Assembly: GCA_963678705.1 (NCBI GenBank)
Contig: OY783203.1
Coordinates: 5,208,001 to 5,272,000 of the forward strand
Source: Panorpa germanica
Taxonomy: Eukaryota; Arthropoda; Insecta; Mecoptera; Panorpidae
Length of the DNA: 64,000 bases
Direction of reading: 5' to 3'
Shown here: in pieces, positions 33,554 to 46,850 of the stretch
Numbering within the stretch: position 1 is the first letter of the stretch
Layout: each line of letters opens with the position of its first letter
The notes under the pieces: generated by a model
What the model saw: only the letters and a program-made list of their open reading frames with translations
What the model was told of the DNA's origin: nothing
The model's database searches: none
Program-made: the position numbers and the translations under genes

Positions 33554-34530
33554 CTTTATTTATTCTTTCTCTTCACAATTTGACGTTTGTTTACATATAA
33601 CTGCATTATTTTCCTATAAGCCAATTTCACTTATTCACACAATTTAATTCATTTAATTATTTACAATATAAAACATTTTTGATCACTATTCAACGGAGGA
33701 ACAGTTTTTTGAGGGTTCTTCTTGCTTCGTGGGCCCTTGCCACTTAATCCGTCTCTGACTTTTATTGATGATATCCATATTTCAAATAAAACATAACGCA
33801 TTGTGTTTTGAAACTTCCTGTGAGTTTTTTTTTATCATTACTCGTATTTTGTTTATCATTTTCTTTTATTAAAATTAAAAAGTTAAAAGTACACCACTCA
33901 GAAAGTGAAGTATAACAGAATATGTAATTAGCATTTTATCAAAAACTACAAAAGTACTCTATGATTATCACCATAAGACTACCACCGTAATCGTATCTGT
34001 TTTTATGTGAGTCCTCCATTCTAGAACACATTGAACCCTGTCAAGTGTTACCCTTGTAGCCATTACAGAGTTCCCCCCTTAGGTACATCCCTAAAATCAG
34101 GATGCAAGAACGCCCACGTTGATCCTAAGCATTAAACATCACAGGTATAGAAAGTAATAACAATATGTACCAGCGTTATGAAGCCATCATACAGACACGA
34201 GGGGCCTCCTTAAAATACAAGTATTGATTGTATTTATATTAATGATCCCAAAAAACCGGTTTTGTCGGAATTACTGTGATTCTATTGGAGATGTCACAGT
34301 AGCAGCCATGTTTTTGTAAAGATGGTTCTATAACTACCAACAACCAAAAATAAAAATTACTAAATTTATAGTAATTCGGTTTGAAGTATGGATTTTTTTT
34401 CTTTTATTTAGAAAAATGTATAAACTATTTCCAATGTGAAATTTAGTATCATGAACAAATACGATAAATTCTTGTTTCATTTTAAATTGTATCAGGTACT
34501 CTACTAAAATTACTCATACAGATTTAACGG
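33554..34530. other. No gene recognised
   Basis: AT-rich with a moderately GC-richer part at 33950-34330 that has no open frame or known repeat. Confidence 0.5.
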
Positions 34531-34563
34531 AACGTGCATGTACTTTTTGCACGTTTTTTTTTT
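34531..34563 (+). terminator. Hairpin followed by a T run (terminator-like)
   Basis: AACGTGCA pairs with TGCACGTT (8 bp, 9-base loop) and runs into about ten T residues. The shape is that of an intrinsic terminator, and a T run also ends pol III transcription, but no transcript is visible upstream. Chance is likely in T-rich DNA. Confidence 0.2.
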
Positions 34564-34617
34564 ACGCTATATCTTCAGTAATTCCATTTTTCAATGAGCT
34601 ATTAGTTTTTATGATGT

Positions 34618-34728
34618 TTTATTTAATTTATTTGACGTCTTCCTATTTCTGATGCTGAGTCCTATCACCGAAGCACTTCTTTTATGTTTGCAGGTTTTAT
34701 GGTGTCGTGGTCTCATATATCGATCGTT
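34618..34728 (-). mobile_element. tRNA-derived SINE, tail-only fragment, minus strand
   Basis: In reverse complement: ATATATGAGACCACGACACC, then GGTGATAGGACTCAGCATCA and GACGTCAAATAAATTAAATA. It is the reverse-strand counterpart of the 3' end of 12226-12500. Confidence 0.75.
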
Positions 34729-35202
34729 CATTTTATAATGAGACATATTGTATTTTGAGATAACGATGAAAATAATTTTCCAAATTCAAGCATTCCAGCT
34801 ATTTTGCAATTTATATTGACTGTATACCCTACTCAAATTTCGATATTTGGGAGATATCTCTTTAATCGACTGGACGATTGATATGTGAGATACACCACTG
34901 CTTGATATTTTTTATGATTATGTAAACACAAACTTATTCTAACGGTGCTTTTATCACAATGTGACCAAAATCATTATCCCATGACAAAATCCAATCATAT
35001 CTATTGCTCACATCAAATATAATTAGGTTACAAATAATAGTTTATTTTAAATTGAATAAGAAATTATAAAGAATGGTTATAAAGTTTGTAAAAAACATTT
35101 CTTGTATCAATAAAACTCTGTATATTTATTTTGTACTGTTAGACTATACAACCATCCTGAATATCAATTACATATGTAATTGTGATTATTAATTTTTCTT
35201 AT
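34729..35202. other. No gene recognised
   Basis: AT-rich DNA, nothing recognisable. Confidence 0.55.
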
Positions 35203-35290
35203 CACACGGGCTTCAGCCGCGCAAATCGGTTTTACTGGTAACTGTACAATCGATCTATTCATTAATATAACCTTGAAATAAAATGATATA
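35203..35290 (+). mobile_element. Possible retroelement tail fragment
   Basis: ATCACACGGGCTTCAGCCGC followed by a decaying AT-rich stretch is similar in style to the 'acgggc...agccgcgc' starts of decayed insect retroelements. No second copy in this window, so only tentative. Confidence 0.3.
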
Positions 35291-36171
35291 TATAATATTA
35301 ACATTTAAAATATAAATTGAATTAATTTAATATAAACTTTCTAAAACACAATAGAGTTTAAAAACAAAACAACCTCTACAGTAACCTCTAAAAAACAATC
35401 AATTTATTCGAAATGACATAAACAAGTATTATTGAATACAAAACCATAAAAAAATAAAACACGTTGAGTTGTTATGCATTTATAGGACAATGGGTAGTTT
35501 TTCCATGGTAGGCAAGATTTAAGAACTGATATTAATGCTGTTTCGATATCAGGAGTCTATTGATAAAAGAAATAAGTGCAGTAGGTGCACAATGTATACT
35601 GCACACTGCACATAGGGTATATAACGTAACACGGGACTATTTTCTTGCATTATGTGCCACACTTCCATCCAAGTTCAATTGTTTCAATATTCTTAGTTTA
35701 TTTATTGATTTTATTGTGCTACTTCTTATGTTCACTTTTATTTGGTAAGTTCTACTTTTAATATGTACTAACTACTAGTTTTATTTTAAAATATTTCATA
35801 AAATTTTCTAATTATAATTCAGAATTTTTTTTGGGAAAAATAACGACTTTTCTAGTACAGCAAATGATGAGGTGGCAGCCTTTTAAACAATTTTTCTGCA
35901 ATCTAAGAACCCAAAATCGTGTACCATATTGAAATACCGGTGAAAACATTTTTCTATTTTAAATCGGCGACAACTTGCATTATATTCGCCGACTCCTTTT
36001 ATACCTGGTTCATAAGGTCTACATTTCTAAATCTTTAATCTCTTAAATATTGCTTTGTTATTTTAAAGTGGTCATGTATTGTATCAGTGGTCAGGTACTG
36101 TAGACTAATGAATGTAATAATGTATTATTTTATATTTAAAATGTATTATTAATAATAAAAATATTTGCATA
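35291..36171. other. No gene recognised
   Basis: AT-rich DNA. A 62-codon frame at 35560-35748 has no known motif. Confidence 0.55.
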
Positions 36172-36212
36172 TTGGTCGGAAATTGAACTTGAAAACACAA
36201 CTCTAGGTTCAA
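36172..36212 (-). mobile_element. Very decayed SINE head fragment, minus strand
   Basis: GGTCGGAAATTGAACTTGAA AACACA resembles the reverse complement of the B-box region plus TGTCTTC seen in intact copies. Short and uncertain. Confidence 0.3.
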
Positions 36213-37869
36213 ACCTCCTTCTATAGTAGAATCATTTACATTTTTAGTAAAAAAATTTTTTTTAATATGCGGTGTCTTTCTAATGATTTACCCCAAAATA
36301 CAGTGTTCATTTCTAAAATCAAACTTCATTATTATCTATTAACAATTAAAAATAACAGTTCATAAAGCCAGAACCTCGCTCATACCACAAATTTGTAAAT
36401 TAACGATAAACTTATTGCACTCTTTACACCCAGGTAGATGATTGTCAAAATTCACATTTGCACAAGCTAATTCCAAGTCGAAAGTATTAGTATATGTTAT
36501 AAAATTACATATGCTTGATAATGTACTCGTAATATTACGTGTTTATGCAAATTTTTATAGTGTATTTTCGATAAAAATACCTTCGACCAATTTACCAGTA
36601 ACCCCAAACATAAATTCAACAGTGGGTTTAGTTGAAATGAATTCCGGCTAACGAAGTCGAGCGCAGAGCAGTTTATATACGAGCGCGCTGCTAGATACGT
36701 AGCACAGAGAGAATAACAAAATAAAGACAGTTTTTTTAGTCAAAAAAAAACTGCATTTTACAAACCTACCTCGAGAAATACTCGTACAGATGAACAAACA
36801 GTTCCTTAAAGCATAATTTAGCTTGAATACTTCAAACCCAACAAGCAATACTACTAATGTAAAAAACCGTTAGTTATTTTCTAACCTTAAATAACATTTC
36901 AAGATAACTGTTTCTTCTGTAGAATTTACTTTCAAGTATAAATGGTTATTTCTTCAAGCAATCAATACGAAATGTTTCACGTAAATCCAATGAAATTACT
37001 ATTTATCTCTGTTCAACTTGGTATACCTATACACACACACAAAATACTATATTATTTAAATTAAGAAACCATTGTTCAAATAAATTGATACCTATAGAAT
37101 ATACATCCCATTGTCTTCTCGAAAGCGTATAGTAAACAGACTGGTCTTTAACTTGTTATCACTACTGCCATCTTCTGACGCTAAATGAAAACTGATTTAA
37201 ATAAAGTGAAATTGGGAGTCTTTCAGAAAAATAATTATATATGACTTCTTCATTTTAGAGAAAATATTTTACACATAAAAATATATTATAATTTTTATGA
37301 TATGATAAACTAATTTAAAAATATGTAGTTTTTGTATGGAAATTTATATAATGCACGATAAAACCTTATCATGTTAATATGCATGCTTTTAACAATATTC
37401 TGATTTATTACATCTACCTCTGTATTCACCATATACAATCAAACTAACAACGGTATTAGGGTTTAATAGGGGTACATATTTGTATTATAAAACTAAGCGA
37501 AAGTAGTGCCATCTATCACAAATCTTTACAATTAACCGGTTCGAATCTAGGTTAAAATTTTAATAACACTATTTTGTTATATAAAACATTAAAGGGAGGG
37601 TCGCTCCACTGGGGTAGAAATAAATATTTTTCAGTTAATAAAGATTCAGCACAAAAAAATAATATATTTATATTAAGAAAATATTTATTTTCATTAATTT
37701 TGTCCACTGTTTATATTATTGTTTTTGCATTTTGATTTAAAGTTCATTAGTTAGATCAGCTGTAATATACATTATATATTTTTCATATTCATGACTGTAT
37801 CTTCGTACAAATAGATTTAATGAAATACTTTTTTTTAATGTAAATGCATCTATACTACATAAGTTTTTT
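36213..37869. other. No gene recognised; one acceptor-like site
   Basis: AT-rich. At 36416-36432 there is a good acceptor-like tract (GCACTCTTTACACCCAG) followed by an 18-codon open stretch to a TAG. This could be a short terminal exon but nothing supports it further. Confidence 0.45.
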
Positions 37870-37967
37870 GTCAACCAAACCCAGAAATTATATTGCTGAA
37901 CCGTGTATCGAACCTGAAGACACAGTCTGGCATTTAGCATAAATGCTCTCGAGCAATGTGCCGTCAG
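37870..37967 (-). mobile_element. tRNA-derived SINE, head-only fragment, minus strand
   Basis: In reverse complement: GACGGCACATTGCTCGAGAG, GCATTTATGCTAAATGCCAG, TGTCTTCAGGTTCGATACAC, then AATTTCTGGGTTTGGTTGAC, where similarity ends. Head complete, body and tail absent. Confidence 0.75.
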
Positions 37968-38752
37968 TTACTATTTACTAATATTTATGACATTGCTTCA
38001 ATTTATTTCATACATAATTTTTCGAGTACACAATTAATATTTGGAGTAACTATTGTTGCCTACATATGCAGGGGTTTTGACAAATCATATTTTCTATTCT
38101 ATATAACACACTCCCTTCAATGAAAGGTTCTGTATTGCTTAGCATAGGATTTAAGGGTTACCTACTAAATTTTGGTTTTATTTTATGTGTTTATGTAAGT
38201 TTCAGCTAGCGAAATGTAATGAAATAAAAATAATAATTTATATAAAATTAAAATATTAAATAATATTAAAGAAAATATATAAAAAATAAAATAAAAAGTA
38301 ATAAAAAATGAATACAGTAGCTGGGAATGAGGTTTTACAGGTATCATGTTATAGTAAGTTATAAAAACTTCCCCTTATGATATAGTGTTCTAATGCGAAA
38401 CAACTCAAATACTCCGTACTGAAGGAGTCAGCGTCACAAGTAATCCGTTTTAGTGTGTCCGATAATTACCTCCGGGCCTTATATTGTCTCTGAAAGGCTC
38501 TGTTCACAGTACTTGAAACAAAACGTCTATTGAACTGTCCATGGTTTTGGTCTGTCTGTCTGTGTGCCATGTCAGTTCACACTGTAAACAAATCCAGAAA
38601 TAAAAACATTTGTTTAATTTTAAATTAGTTATGATAGGGACATTGCACATGATATACACTTGGAATAATAATTGTTATTGTCTGCTTTATAGTCTGAGTC
38701 TGTAGTCAATCAAATGATAGGAAGTTTATATTAATCTAATGTTAGATCCGTT
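37968..38752. other. No gene recognised
   Basis: AT-rich DNA. CAGTAGCTGGGAATGAGGTT at about 38322 is an inverted match to the terminus of the MITE at 30811-31310, with no partner end seen. Confidence 0.45.

Positions 38753-38830
<78 letters not shown>
38753..38830. repeat. (TA)n microsatellite, about 78 bp, one interruption
   Basis: TA array broken once by a C near 38771. Confidence 0.95.
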
Positions 38831-38835
<5 letters not shown>

Positions 38836-39222
38836 GTGTCTTGATATATGTAAGAATTAGTTATTAATTAGTTTTATGTTTTAATGTTATAATTATTCCA
38901 TATTACTTTCAGGATTCTTTATATTTATTAGTAGTATAGGATTTACACAATCATTATACCGTAGGTAGAAATACCAATGTTTAATATGGGCCACATTATT
39001 GTCTGGATATAATTGTTAGATTTATTTGGTTAATAATAATTGTTTAGAATAAGGGTTATATGTAAGCCAGATTTGCGATTATTTTTAAGTAGAATGGATT
39101 TACAATATGATATAAAAGCCTAACTATTCTTGAATCGCTTTAACTAGAGTAAAGATGTTGTTTTAGTAGCTATGGAATATCATAATTCAGTAAATAAACT
39201 ATTAGTTGGTAAAATATTTTAC

Positions 39223-39232
<10 letters not shown>

Positions 39233-39309
<77 letters not shown>
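39233..39309. repeat. (AT)n microsatellite, about 77 bp
   Basis: Uninterrupted TA array, preceded by ACACATACATACA, a mixed repeat transition. It lies only 400 bp from the previous long array. Confidence 0.96.
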
Positions 39310-39312
<3 letters not shown>

Positions 39313-41159
39313 GAATATTTTCTTATAATACACATCATTTATCTTCCTACATCGCATTTGAAGACCTTTAGGTCACTAAATGATAACAATTTATATAATA
39401 ATAATTTTGTTTCAAATTTAATGTATTCCGAGAAGCTGTATTTCTCAACGATCTATTACAGTCAGAACTATAGTTATTATTGCCAATACAACGCACTAAT
39501 CTCTTAATTTGAAACTATTTCTGATACTAGCCCTGTCATCAAGTATATAATTTGTTTAAATATAGAAAAATGTATCTAACTCCTTAACGCATGTAGATAT
39601 AGCATTTTTTCCAATCATAATCAATGAATAATGACTTCTGGGATTAACTTTCACTGTTTTAAAAGCTAAAGCTGTAGAGATAATACGTATATCTAAAACA
39701 CAAATCAAAATATTCTTTCACACGTTGACTTTTATCTAAAATATTTATATCATAATTTATAATGTGTTCTCTAAATGAAATCGTCACAACTTTTAAAAAG
39801 TACCAAATTATTTCACATTTGAAATATATTTAGAATCACCTTTTAAGAGAATTTTAAAGAAGTACCACTTTAGGTGTTAATGAGATTGCATTGTATTTGA
39901 TGCAGGCGTTTATTGAAAATATTTAAAATTCACTTATTGAACTGGAAGAGTTGGGTATTTTACAACTATAACGTTTATACTCAAAGTTGCAGTATATATA
40001 TATATATCTGGGCACCTGTAAATTAACTAGGATGGAAATGAAAACATTCCATTCTATTCAGACTAAATTTATTTCAGATTTCATTGCATCCATTGTCACA
40101 CATTTAATTGTATCCAGTATAACTTTTCAAAAACTCCATTCTATCTAGTGTTAATTGCAATACACAACAGGAGTAGTTGGACGACGAAGGTGCTCCTTAT
40201 CTACCTGTTTTATTTCATGTATTTCAAAGTGTTCAGGTCTCACAGAGAGATGGCGCTAATATGTAAAGTATGGTTTGAGTTTAGGGTATCAAATCAATAA
40301 GATGGTTTATACGTGTTTGACAGCAACATAAAAAATTGTATGTGCGCATCGTACTCCACAAAACGCTATTCACTATTGTCAAACTCCTCCCGAAATTTAT
40401 AAAATTAAATAAGTCTACCTCTCCCCCCACACACACACTGGTTCCAGCGTCCATACTTAGCATTTCATTAAAACAAATTTCGATAAAAATCTTTTCGACA
40501 ATCTGTCACGAAGCCTTTAGCAGACTGGAATTTTAGTACTTTTTGATTACTAGAAGAGCAAAATATATGCTAGTATATACATAAGTCAACTTTATATTTT
40601 GGTTGGATGCAGTTAACTACATGCACACAGTATATAAACATATATGCAAGTACCGTACATATATACCACTGCATTTTGCAACATACGAGAATGATGTGCA
40701 TGCATTTTGTGTATTTTATTTTTTAAATATTTTTCTCTTGTTGACTATTATAATATATTATTAAGGAAGTACTTTCTGTACGAGTATATTTCCTAGACAT
40801 GGCATAACTAACTCTTATTTACATATAAATTATTTTTAGTTTTGGTCTAATTGGTTATCTGCATCATTCAGCATATTTAACATTGTCTACACTACGTGCA
40901 CCGAGTACATACACCCTTACTTACTTACGTGACAAATACATTTCGTGGAAGACAACCTATATGTATATCTCAAGATAATATCTTCTCTAAATGTACTGAG
41001 TAATATTGTTGTTTGTCAGACGACTGACTGGAATTTGTTCGGAAGTAGAACGTCCATATAGATCAGTCTCTTAAATCCTGAACTCCACCCACTAACAAAG
41101 ATATGATATACACATTCATAAGCCACGAAAGAGTAAATAAGAAATAAATAGGTTATATT
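39310..41159. other. No gene recognised
   Basis: AT-rich. A short TA run lies at 39993-40007 and a C-rich then CA run at 40424-40438. Overlapping sense and antisense 60-66 codon frames around 40281-40536 have no motifs. Confidence 0.5.
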
Positions 41160-41272
41160 GTAGATCCTCTTATATCGCGAATTTCTACATCGCATCGTAG
41201 ATTGTGGAGCATAGCTTGTTATGAATCTATAATATTCGTGCTAAATATTACCCGCGTTATATGAGGACCCAC
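41160..41272. mobile_element. 113-bp pogo-like MITE
   Basis: The left end GTAGATCCTCTTATATCGCG and the reverse complement of the right end, GTGGGTCCTCATATAACGCG, match at 16 of 20 positions. The element lies in TA-rich flanks. The CCTCNTATANCGCG pattern resembles pogo/Tigger ends. Non-coding. Related end at 21784-21890. Confidence 0.5.
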
Positions 41273-41407
41273 TATAATAAATATAAATAATTTAAACATA
41301 ATATATATATAAAATACATTTATTTAACAAAATGTATTTAATTATTTAAAATTGTATGGTGCGATGTTTCATAAATATGTTGACACATAATTATTTAAAT
41401 TTGATAG

Positions 41408-41490
41408 CGAATAAACCCAGAAATATAGTGCTAGTCCGGGGATCGAACCCGAATGCATAGCAGTCTAGCATTAATGCTCTCGACCACTTA
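41408..41490 (-). mobile_element. tRNA-derived SINE, head-only fragment, minus strand
   Basis: In reverse complement: AGTGGTCGAGAGCATTAATG, GACTGCTATGCATTCGGGTT, CGATCCCCGGACTAGCACTA, TATTTCTGGGTTTAT, then similarity stops. The B box is intact. Confidence 0.75.
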
Positions 41491-42384
41491 TAATTTAATA
41501 AATAATTATTTTTTTATATTATATTTTCTTGTTTCACTTAAAAGTTAAACTATTTTCAAGAGATGTAAAATATTGCATTATATTAACGTTAAAAATGTAA
41601 TAGAATTTACGTGTTGCTCTTTGGTACATAATTTCATATAATGGGACAGAAACAGCTGAAATGTTCATGTCTAAATTCTATATCAAAGAAGTGGTAAAGT
41701 TTGTTTATAAAAAGAAAAATTACTACAACGAAAAATATTTGAATATCTTGATATTATAACAATTTCACAGTCATTTTAGTAAAGTTATAAACAATTTTTA
41801 TTTATACTCAAGACAAAACATCAGATTCCATTGTGTTTTGTGTTAATTTATTGAAAATTCATTAGTTTATATCTAGTTTATTCAGATCTTGGTGGTAGTA
41901 GCAAATTGGACGCCCATGTATATGTTCATATTTTAATTTACATAAAAGTTGGTTTTAAGTGATCGTTCGTATTTGAAACGATATTTATTCCAGGACTGGT
42001 AGACGAAAATAGTTCAGAATTTAATATACAACGTCCATTCTTTACACTCCTCATATCCCCGTATGATTAATTAATTGTGAAAAATTAACAAATTTTAATT
42101 ATCAATTGTATTTTTTAAGTAGTTTTATAATATTTTACAGCAAACTAGTGAGCGCTTCATAAAATGACACAGTGGAAAACTTTGCCCGTAATAATGGAAC
42201 ATTGACTTTATAATACTTTTATATACCCCACCACTTATATATTAATTTCCAAAAAACCAAATATGATGGCACAAAACCACCTTAAATATTTCCATTTATA
42301 AAGTTGGCACGCTTTTACAGGTTTCAGTTTTTACAAATAGATGGCATTACGAGTATGTTTATTTTGAAGTACTTCTGTTAATGT
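41491..42384. other. No gene recognised
   Basis: AT-rich DNA. GGACGCCCATG at about 41909 is an inverted match to the hAT-like start at 11533. Confidence 0.5.
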
Positions 42385-42595
42385 TAAGCCTCATTCCCAC
42401 TCACTGTAATTTACGTTTTTATTTAATATTTGAATCTAGATTTCAGGTTTTCAAAATAGGCATTCTTTGTCATATTCGTGTTTTAATTTTATTGTAGTTA
42501 ATTCAGTTGGTGTGCATGTGTCTTTAGTAATATAAATTTTGACAGTTGGACAAAATTGAATGTAGAATAATTAGAATGTGTTTTTAATATTATAA
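42385..42595. mobile_element. Left part of the TIR MITE seen at 30811-31310
   Basis: Begins TAAGCCTCATTCCCACTCAC and follows the first copy through AATCTAGATTTCAGGTTTTC, TAATATAAATTTTGACAGTT and GACAAAATTGAATGTA. The right terminus was not found, so it is truncated or too diverged. Confidence 0.65.
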
Positions 42596-44424
42596 ATTAA
42601 GAACAGCGCAGGAAATTTTTTTTATAAAAAATTCTTTTTTTGTAAAATTTTATGAAATCAGATTATTTTGTACACCAAACTATAAACTAGAATATGCAAA
42701 TCTAAATATTATCTTTTACTAATTCAGGATCTACGTAATAATAACAAAGTAGTATTTGTAACTATATTTATACATTTTTATACAAACTGTTTATTTTAAA
42801 ATAATTTACTAACTTCGAAATAACTTTGATAAAACAAGCCGTAATATAAATATTTGACTAAAGAGTAGCTGTTTGATTACTTCCGGAATCCGTAGAAGAT
42901 ATTTCAAAAATTTTAATAAAAACATAAAATTTTATCGGAGAAATTTTACATAACGAATCGTAATCCATAACATGATCGTGCCATGTATTATGGGACACCA
43001 TCTAAAATCTACTGAGTTATCTTAATTAGTAAAATTAGCTATCGTTTGAACACATTTTTTTATATAGTATACATACTTGTTTAAAGATATATACTTGTAT
43101 ATATTATATATATTCATATTCTCTTACATAAGCAATTGACCCAGATTTAAAGCATAATATCTCATGACAATGACAAATGAAAACCTGCTATTTTAAAACA
43201 CAATCAGGAATGTCATATATTATAAGTTAAATATAGTCATATATATAACCGACTAAAAACCAAAATTATTCTATTGTTTTTGCTTCAGAACAAAAACGCA
43301 TTTCTACATTAAAGAAAAGTTACGTTATATTATGTACCTTTTTAGTTTTTATGTAAAATTATATATGGTACTTTTATTTATTACATAGTGAGCAGTCATC
43401 GCATTTATTTATCGTATAAACACAGTAGAGAAGAGAAGCGAGGGGAAAAAATCGTCCCATGTATTGTGGCAGACCCGATCGATTATCTAAGATCTTTGAA
43501 ATGCTGTCGATGCTGTTAGCAACAAATTTATATGAGTAAACATACAGATACCGCTAGACGTTTCTGCTTATACTTTAATTTATCTTCTATATTTCATTCA
43601 AATCCAATGCGGTGCCTGCTGTTCGTACTGAACAGTGAACGCTTAACCTAATCAATATACAATCCATACATATGCACATATTCATTAAAAATATATTTAA
43701 TTTACTTATCAAGCCAACCAAATAATATGAAATTGAAAAAAATATTAAATTAATTATAAAGAAAAAAAAATCAATCAAATTATAAAATAAACATCTATTG
43801 TTTTAAATAAGGTAAATAATATAAATGTCATATTTAACAGAAAAAAAATTAATCGATAAAATAAATAGGTTTTTTTTAATATTGTTTATTGTTATGCTTC
43901 ACTACGCTCATTGTTTTTATATTAAACTTGAAATTGATTATTCGTTGCTTATTTTGCAATAAAAAAAACAAGGAACAATGATTCATTAATCCATCAGGGA
44001 ATGCATAACCGTTGTACAAGTGTTTATTGCATGCAAAAGAAAAAGAAACGATTCAGAAAAATTGAATTATAACTGCATAAGAATAGTCTGAATCACTTCT
44101 TTGATTTTTAAGGGGACTGACCTGAAAGTTATGACACAAAACTGCGAAATTTTTAGACTCAAAATTGTATTTATTAATTTATTTTTTATATTTGTCATTG
44201 GTATGAGTTATGCAGTTATCCACTTAGGAGTATAATTAAAAACGTGAATATTCATGTAACATTTTACTAAAGTGAAACCTTGACAATTCAAATCTAAAAG
44301 AGTGCTCAAGAAGTTATAAAATTTTAATTGATTCTATGTCCACATGATCATTTCAGGGGCTGGTCGATATGAAAGTTAAGTTGATTACGTGCTCATATAA
44401 TCACAAAACTTATTTGACAGATGT
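42596..44424. other. No gene recognised
   Basis: AT-rich. The pieces at 42973-42998 and 43449-43475 share a CCATGTATT(A/G)TGG core, probably part of a small repeat. The 63-codon minus frame at 43587-43778 is Ile/Phe-rich. Confidence 0.45.
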
Positions 44425-44478
44425 TAAAAACTGTGATAGGACTCAGCATTGGAAATAAACCGACATTAAATAAATAAG
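44425..44478 (+). mobile_element. tRNA-derived SINE, extreme 3' fragment
   Basis: AACTGTGATAGGACTCAGCA, TTGGAAATAAACCGACATTA, AATAAATAAG: the last 55 bp of the family with tail. Confidence 0.7.
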
Positions 44479-45608
44479 TGGTACATATGTATATTATTTT
44501 ACCGTATATGAGCTTACGAATTCGGACAACCCTCTTAAACGAAATCAAATTAATCAACATTTAATACTCTGACATTTACCGATGACATAACCTCACTTTT
44601 TGAATAACGGGTTAAAATACTGTATCTAATAAATAAACTTTCTATTACTGTTACAAGTAACTCTCTATTGTCGACCCCTAGACTATACTAGACTAGTACA
44701 ACACGGACAACATGGCCGACCCGACCCACAAATCAATATTTATTTCAACAATGCAATGCTTTTACCTGATGGTTTTTAAAAATCCTTGCACCATCTAATA
44801 ACTGTTACTGTATTTGTATATAAGCTACAGTAGTATTATTATATACTTCTATATACGAATATAACGGAACCGCCATTTTCAGTTAATAAATAAATTTTAA
44901 CTACTACATTTTCTAAAAACATTTATCTATTTATAAATACATACACAAGTCATTTTATTTTATTGCGATTTTATTAATTGAGAATATAATTAAAATGATA
45001 TTAAAAGAAAGTAATAAATAATAAAAGTTTACAAAGTGTTGGTTTTATAAGTCATTTTTATTTTATTATGTGTATAATATGTCATAATATAATGTAATAA
45101 TAATTTATTTTTTTAAATATACATATATACGTATATTTTAAAGAGCTAATTGTAACTGCATGTTAAATACTATTTTAATAACAATTGTTTTATTTATTAT
45201 TGAATAAGTATGGCATAATAATAACAATGATTTGCAATTTTTTAATGAATTCTTTATTGTTTTATTACTTGTAGTGATTAATATCCATTATTGCTTTATT
45301 ATAAAGTGAGTTATTAATTAGCGGGGTACCATTGAATCAAGTCAAGGTCTTCAACTCTTGCTTTCAATCACAACGCTTCTGGAGTTTATACAAACTATTA
45401 AAAAAATATTTTTTTTATTAAATTATTTTTAATTTTTATATAAAATATAATTCACTTTTAAATAATTACACAATTTGGTTTTTATTTAAATTTTATGGTA
45501 TTTAGAAAAAAAAAATATCAATAATATATAAATATTTAATTAAATATATTACAAATTTATTTAAAAACTCATTTTTGGTGATAGTTTGCTTGCTTTGTTT
45601 CCGACGAA
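44479..45608. other. No gene recognised
   Basis: AT-rich. At 44712 an ATGGCCGACCCGACC start opens 28 codons in a small GC-richer patch; too short to judge. Confidence 0.5.
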
Positions 45609-45719
45609 ATGGCCGCGGACATCTTGGAACGCGCTGGTCGATTTCTAGCATGGTGGCACCGGGATCCGACGGCTGGCAGTTCCAACCTCTTTTACATAAA
45701 ACAACAGCTGTCGGTGTAG
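45609..45719 (+). CDS. 36-codon mini-ORF in a CpG-rich patch
   Basis: CCGACGAAATGGCCGCGGAC gives a favourable start context (A at -3, G at +4). The frame runs 36 codons to TAG and includes MAADILERAGRFLAWWHRD. The patch (about 45595-45705) has many CpGs in a CpG-poor neighbourhood, as a promoter or first exon, or a recently inserted element, might. No known family. Confidence 0.2.
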   Translation: MAADILERAGRFLAWWHRDPTAGSSNLFYIKQQLSV

Positions 45720-46740
45720 TTTTTGTTAATATTAAAATAAATAAGCAATAGAATTAGGTGCTAAATCTCTAAAATAACACGTTAATATCTTTTAATAAAT
45801 AGCTTTAATTTTTACATAACAAATACAGGAATAGCAAGTTAATTACAGAAACTTTACAATAATTAATTTTGCATATATAATTTAACATTCCGTTTAAATT
45901 GTATAATATTAATGATACATAGTAAGTATTAATATATTTTTTGTATTGATGTAGCTAAAAATCTTCTAACACATACTCGTACATAAGAATTTATATGATA
46001 TCTGATTTATAATATACAAAAATTTCATAAATCATTTTAGTTCCATAATATTCCGATAGAAGGCAGCATTTGGTATATCATTTATTGTTTGATTTGATTT
46101 ATTATAATTTTTTTTAGATATTTTTAATTAAATATGATAAGTTTTATTTATTTCATTGAATTCGTATACATAATTATATAATATTACGTAAATATAGTCC
46201 CTAATTTATGTTAAAACGTCAAAGATATGAAAGTTATACTCGTATTTTGCAATTTAGTTATTGATCCGTTTCAATAGTGGTAAAGTTTCTTACATCTATT
46301 CATATTCGTAAACTATTTTTCAAGAGATTTAGAATATATTCTAGAACTTACATAGACAAAACAAATTATATTTTTGTCTAGCCAAATCATATTTTCGAGA
46401 CATTTGGTTTCATACATAATTCAATTTTTACAACACAAATAGAATTTGTTACTCGCGTTTTGCTTTTTTATTCATAAATTTAAGGTTATTTGAATTGAGG
46501 TTATCTTTAATGATAGATGAACAAAATTAAGCGAAACTAAATATCCGAATTATAACAGATAGATATAATATATACATTAACTTTAATTTAAACTTTAACC
46601 TACATAGAGTAATATTTCTATTTTGAAATAGACGAATATATAGATTGTAATCTATAGAAAAAGGTCTTTGCAATAAAACAGAAAATAACAATAATCCAAT
46701 TTATGTGACAAGTGCAAATTATGTATACACAAAATTTTAA
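45720..46740. other. No gene recognised
   Basis: Strongly AT-rich DNA, nothing recognisable. Confidence 0.55.
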
Positions 46741-46850
46741 CACTCTTAAAAATAGCTGTATAACCATTCTAAAGCATATTTTATAACCAGTGTATAGAAA
46801 AATAATTACAAATTCAATATATATTATACTTCATAACATACAATGCATTT
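46741..46850 (+). repeat. Dispersed repeat 'F', copy 2
   Basis: AGCATATTTTATAACCAGTG with flanking blocks in the same order as 31318-31415. Moderate similarity. Confidence 0.5.

Noticed and set aside
36433-36490. Short terminal exon after GCACTCTTTACACCCAG
   Set aside because: Only 18 codons to a stop, with no other support; noted in the region entry only.
43587-43778. 63-codon minus-strand frame resembling a membrane peptide
   Set aside because: Ile/Phe/Leu runs are expected from AT-rich chance frames.
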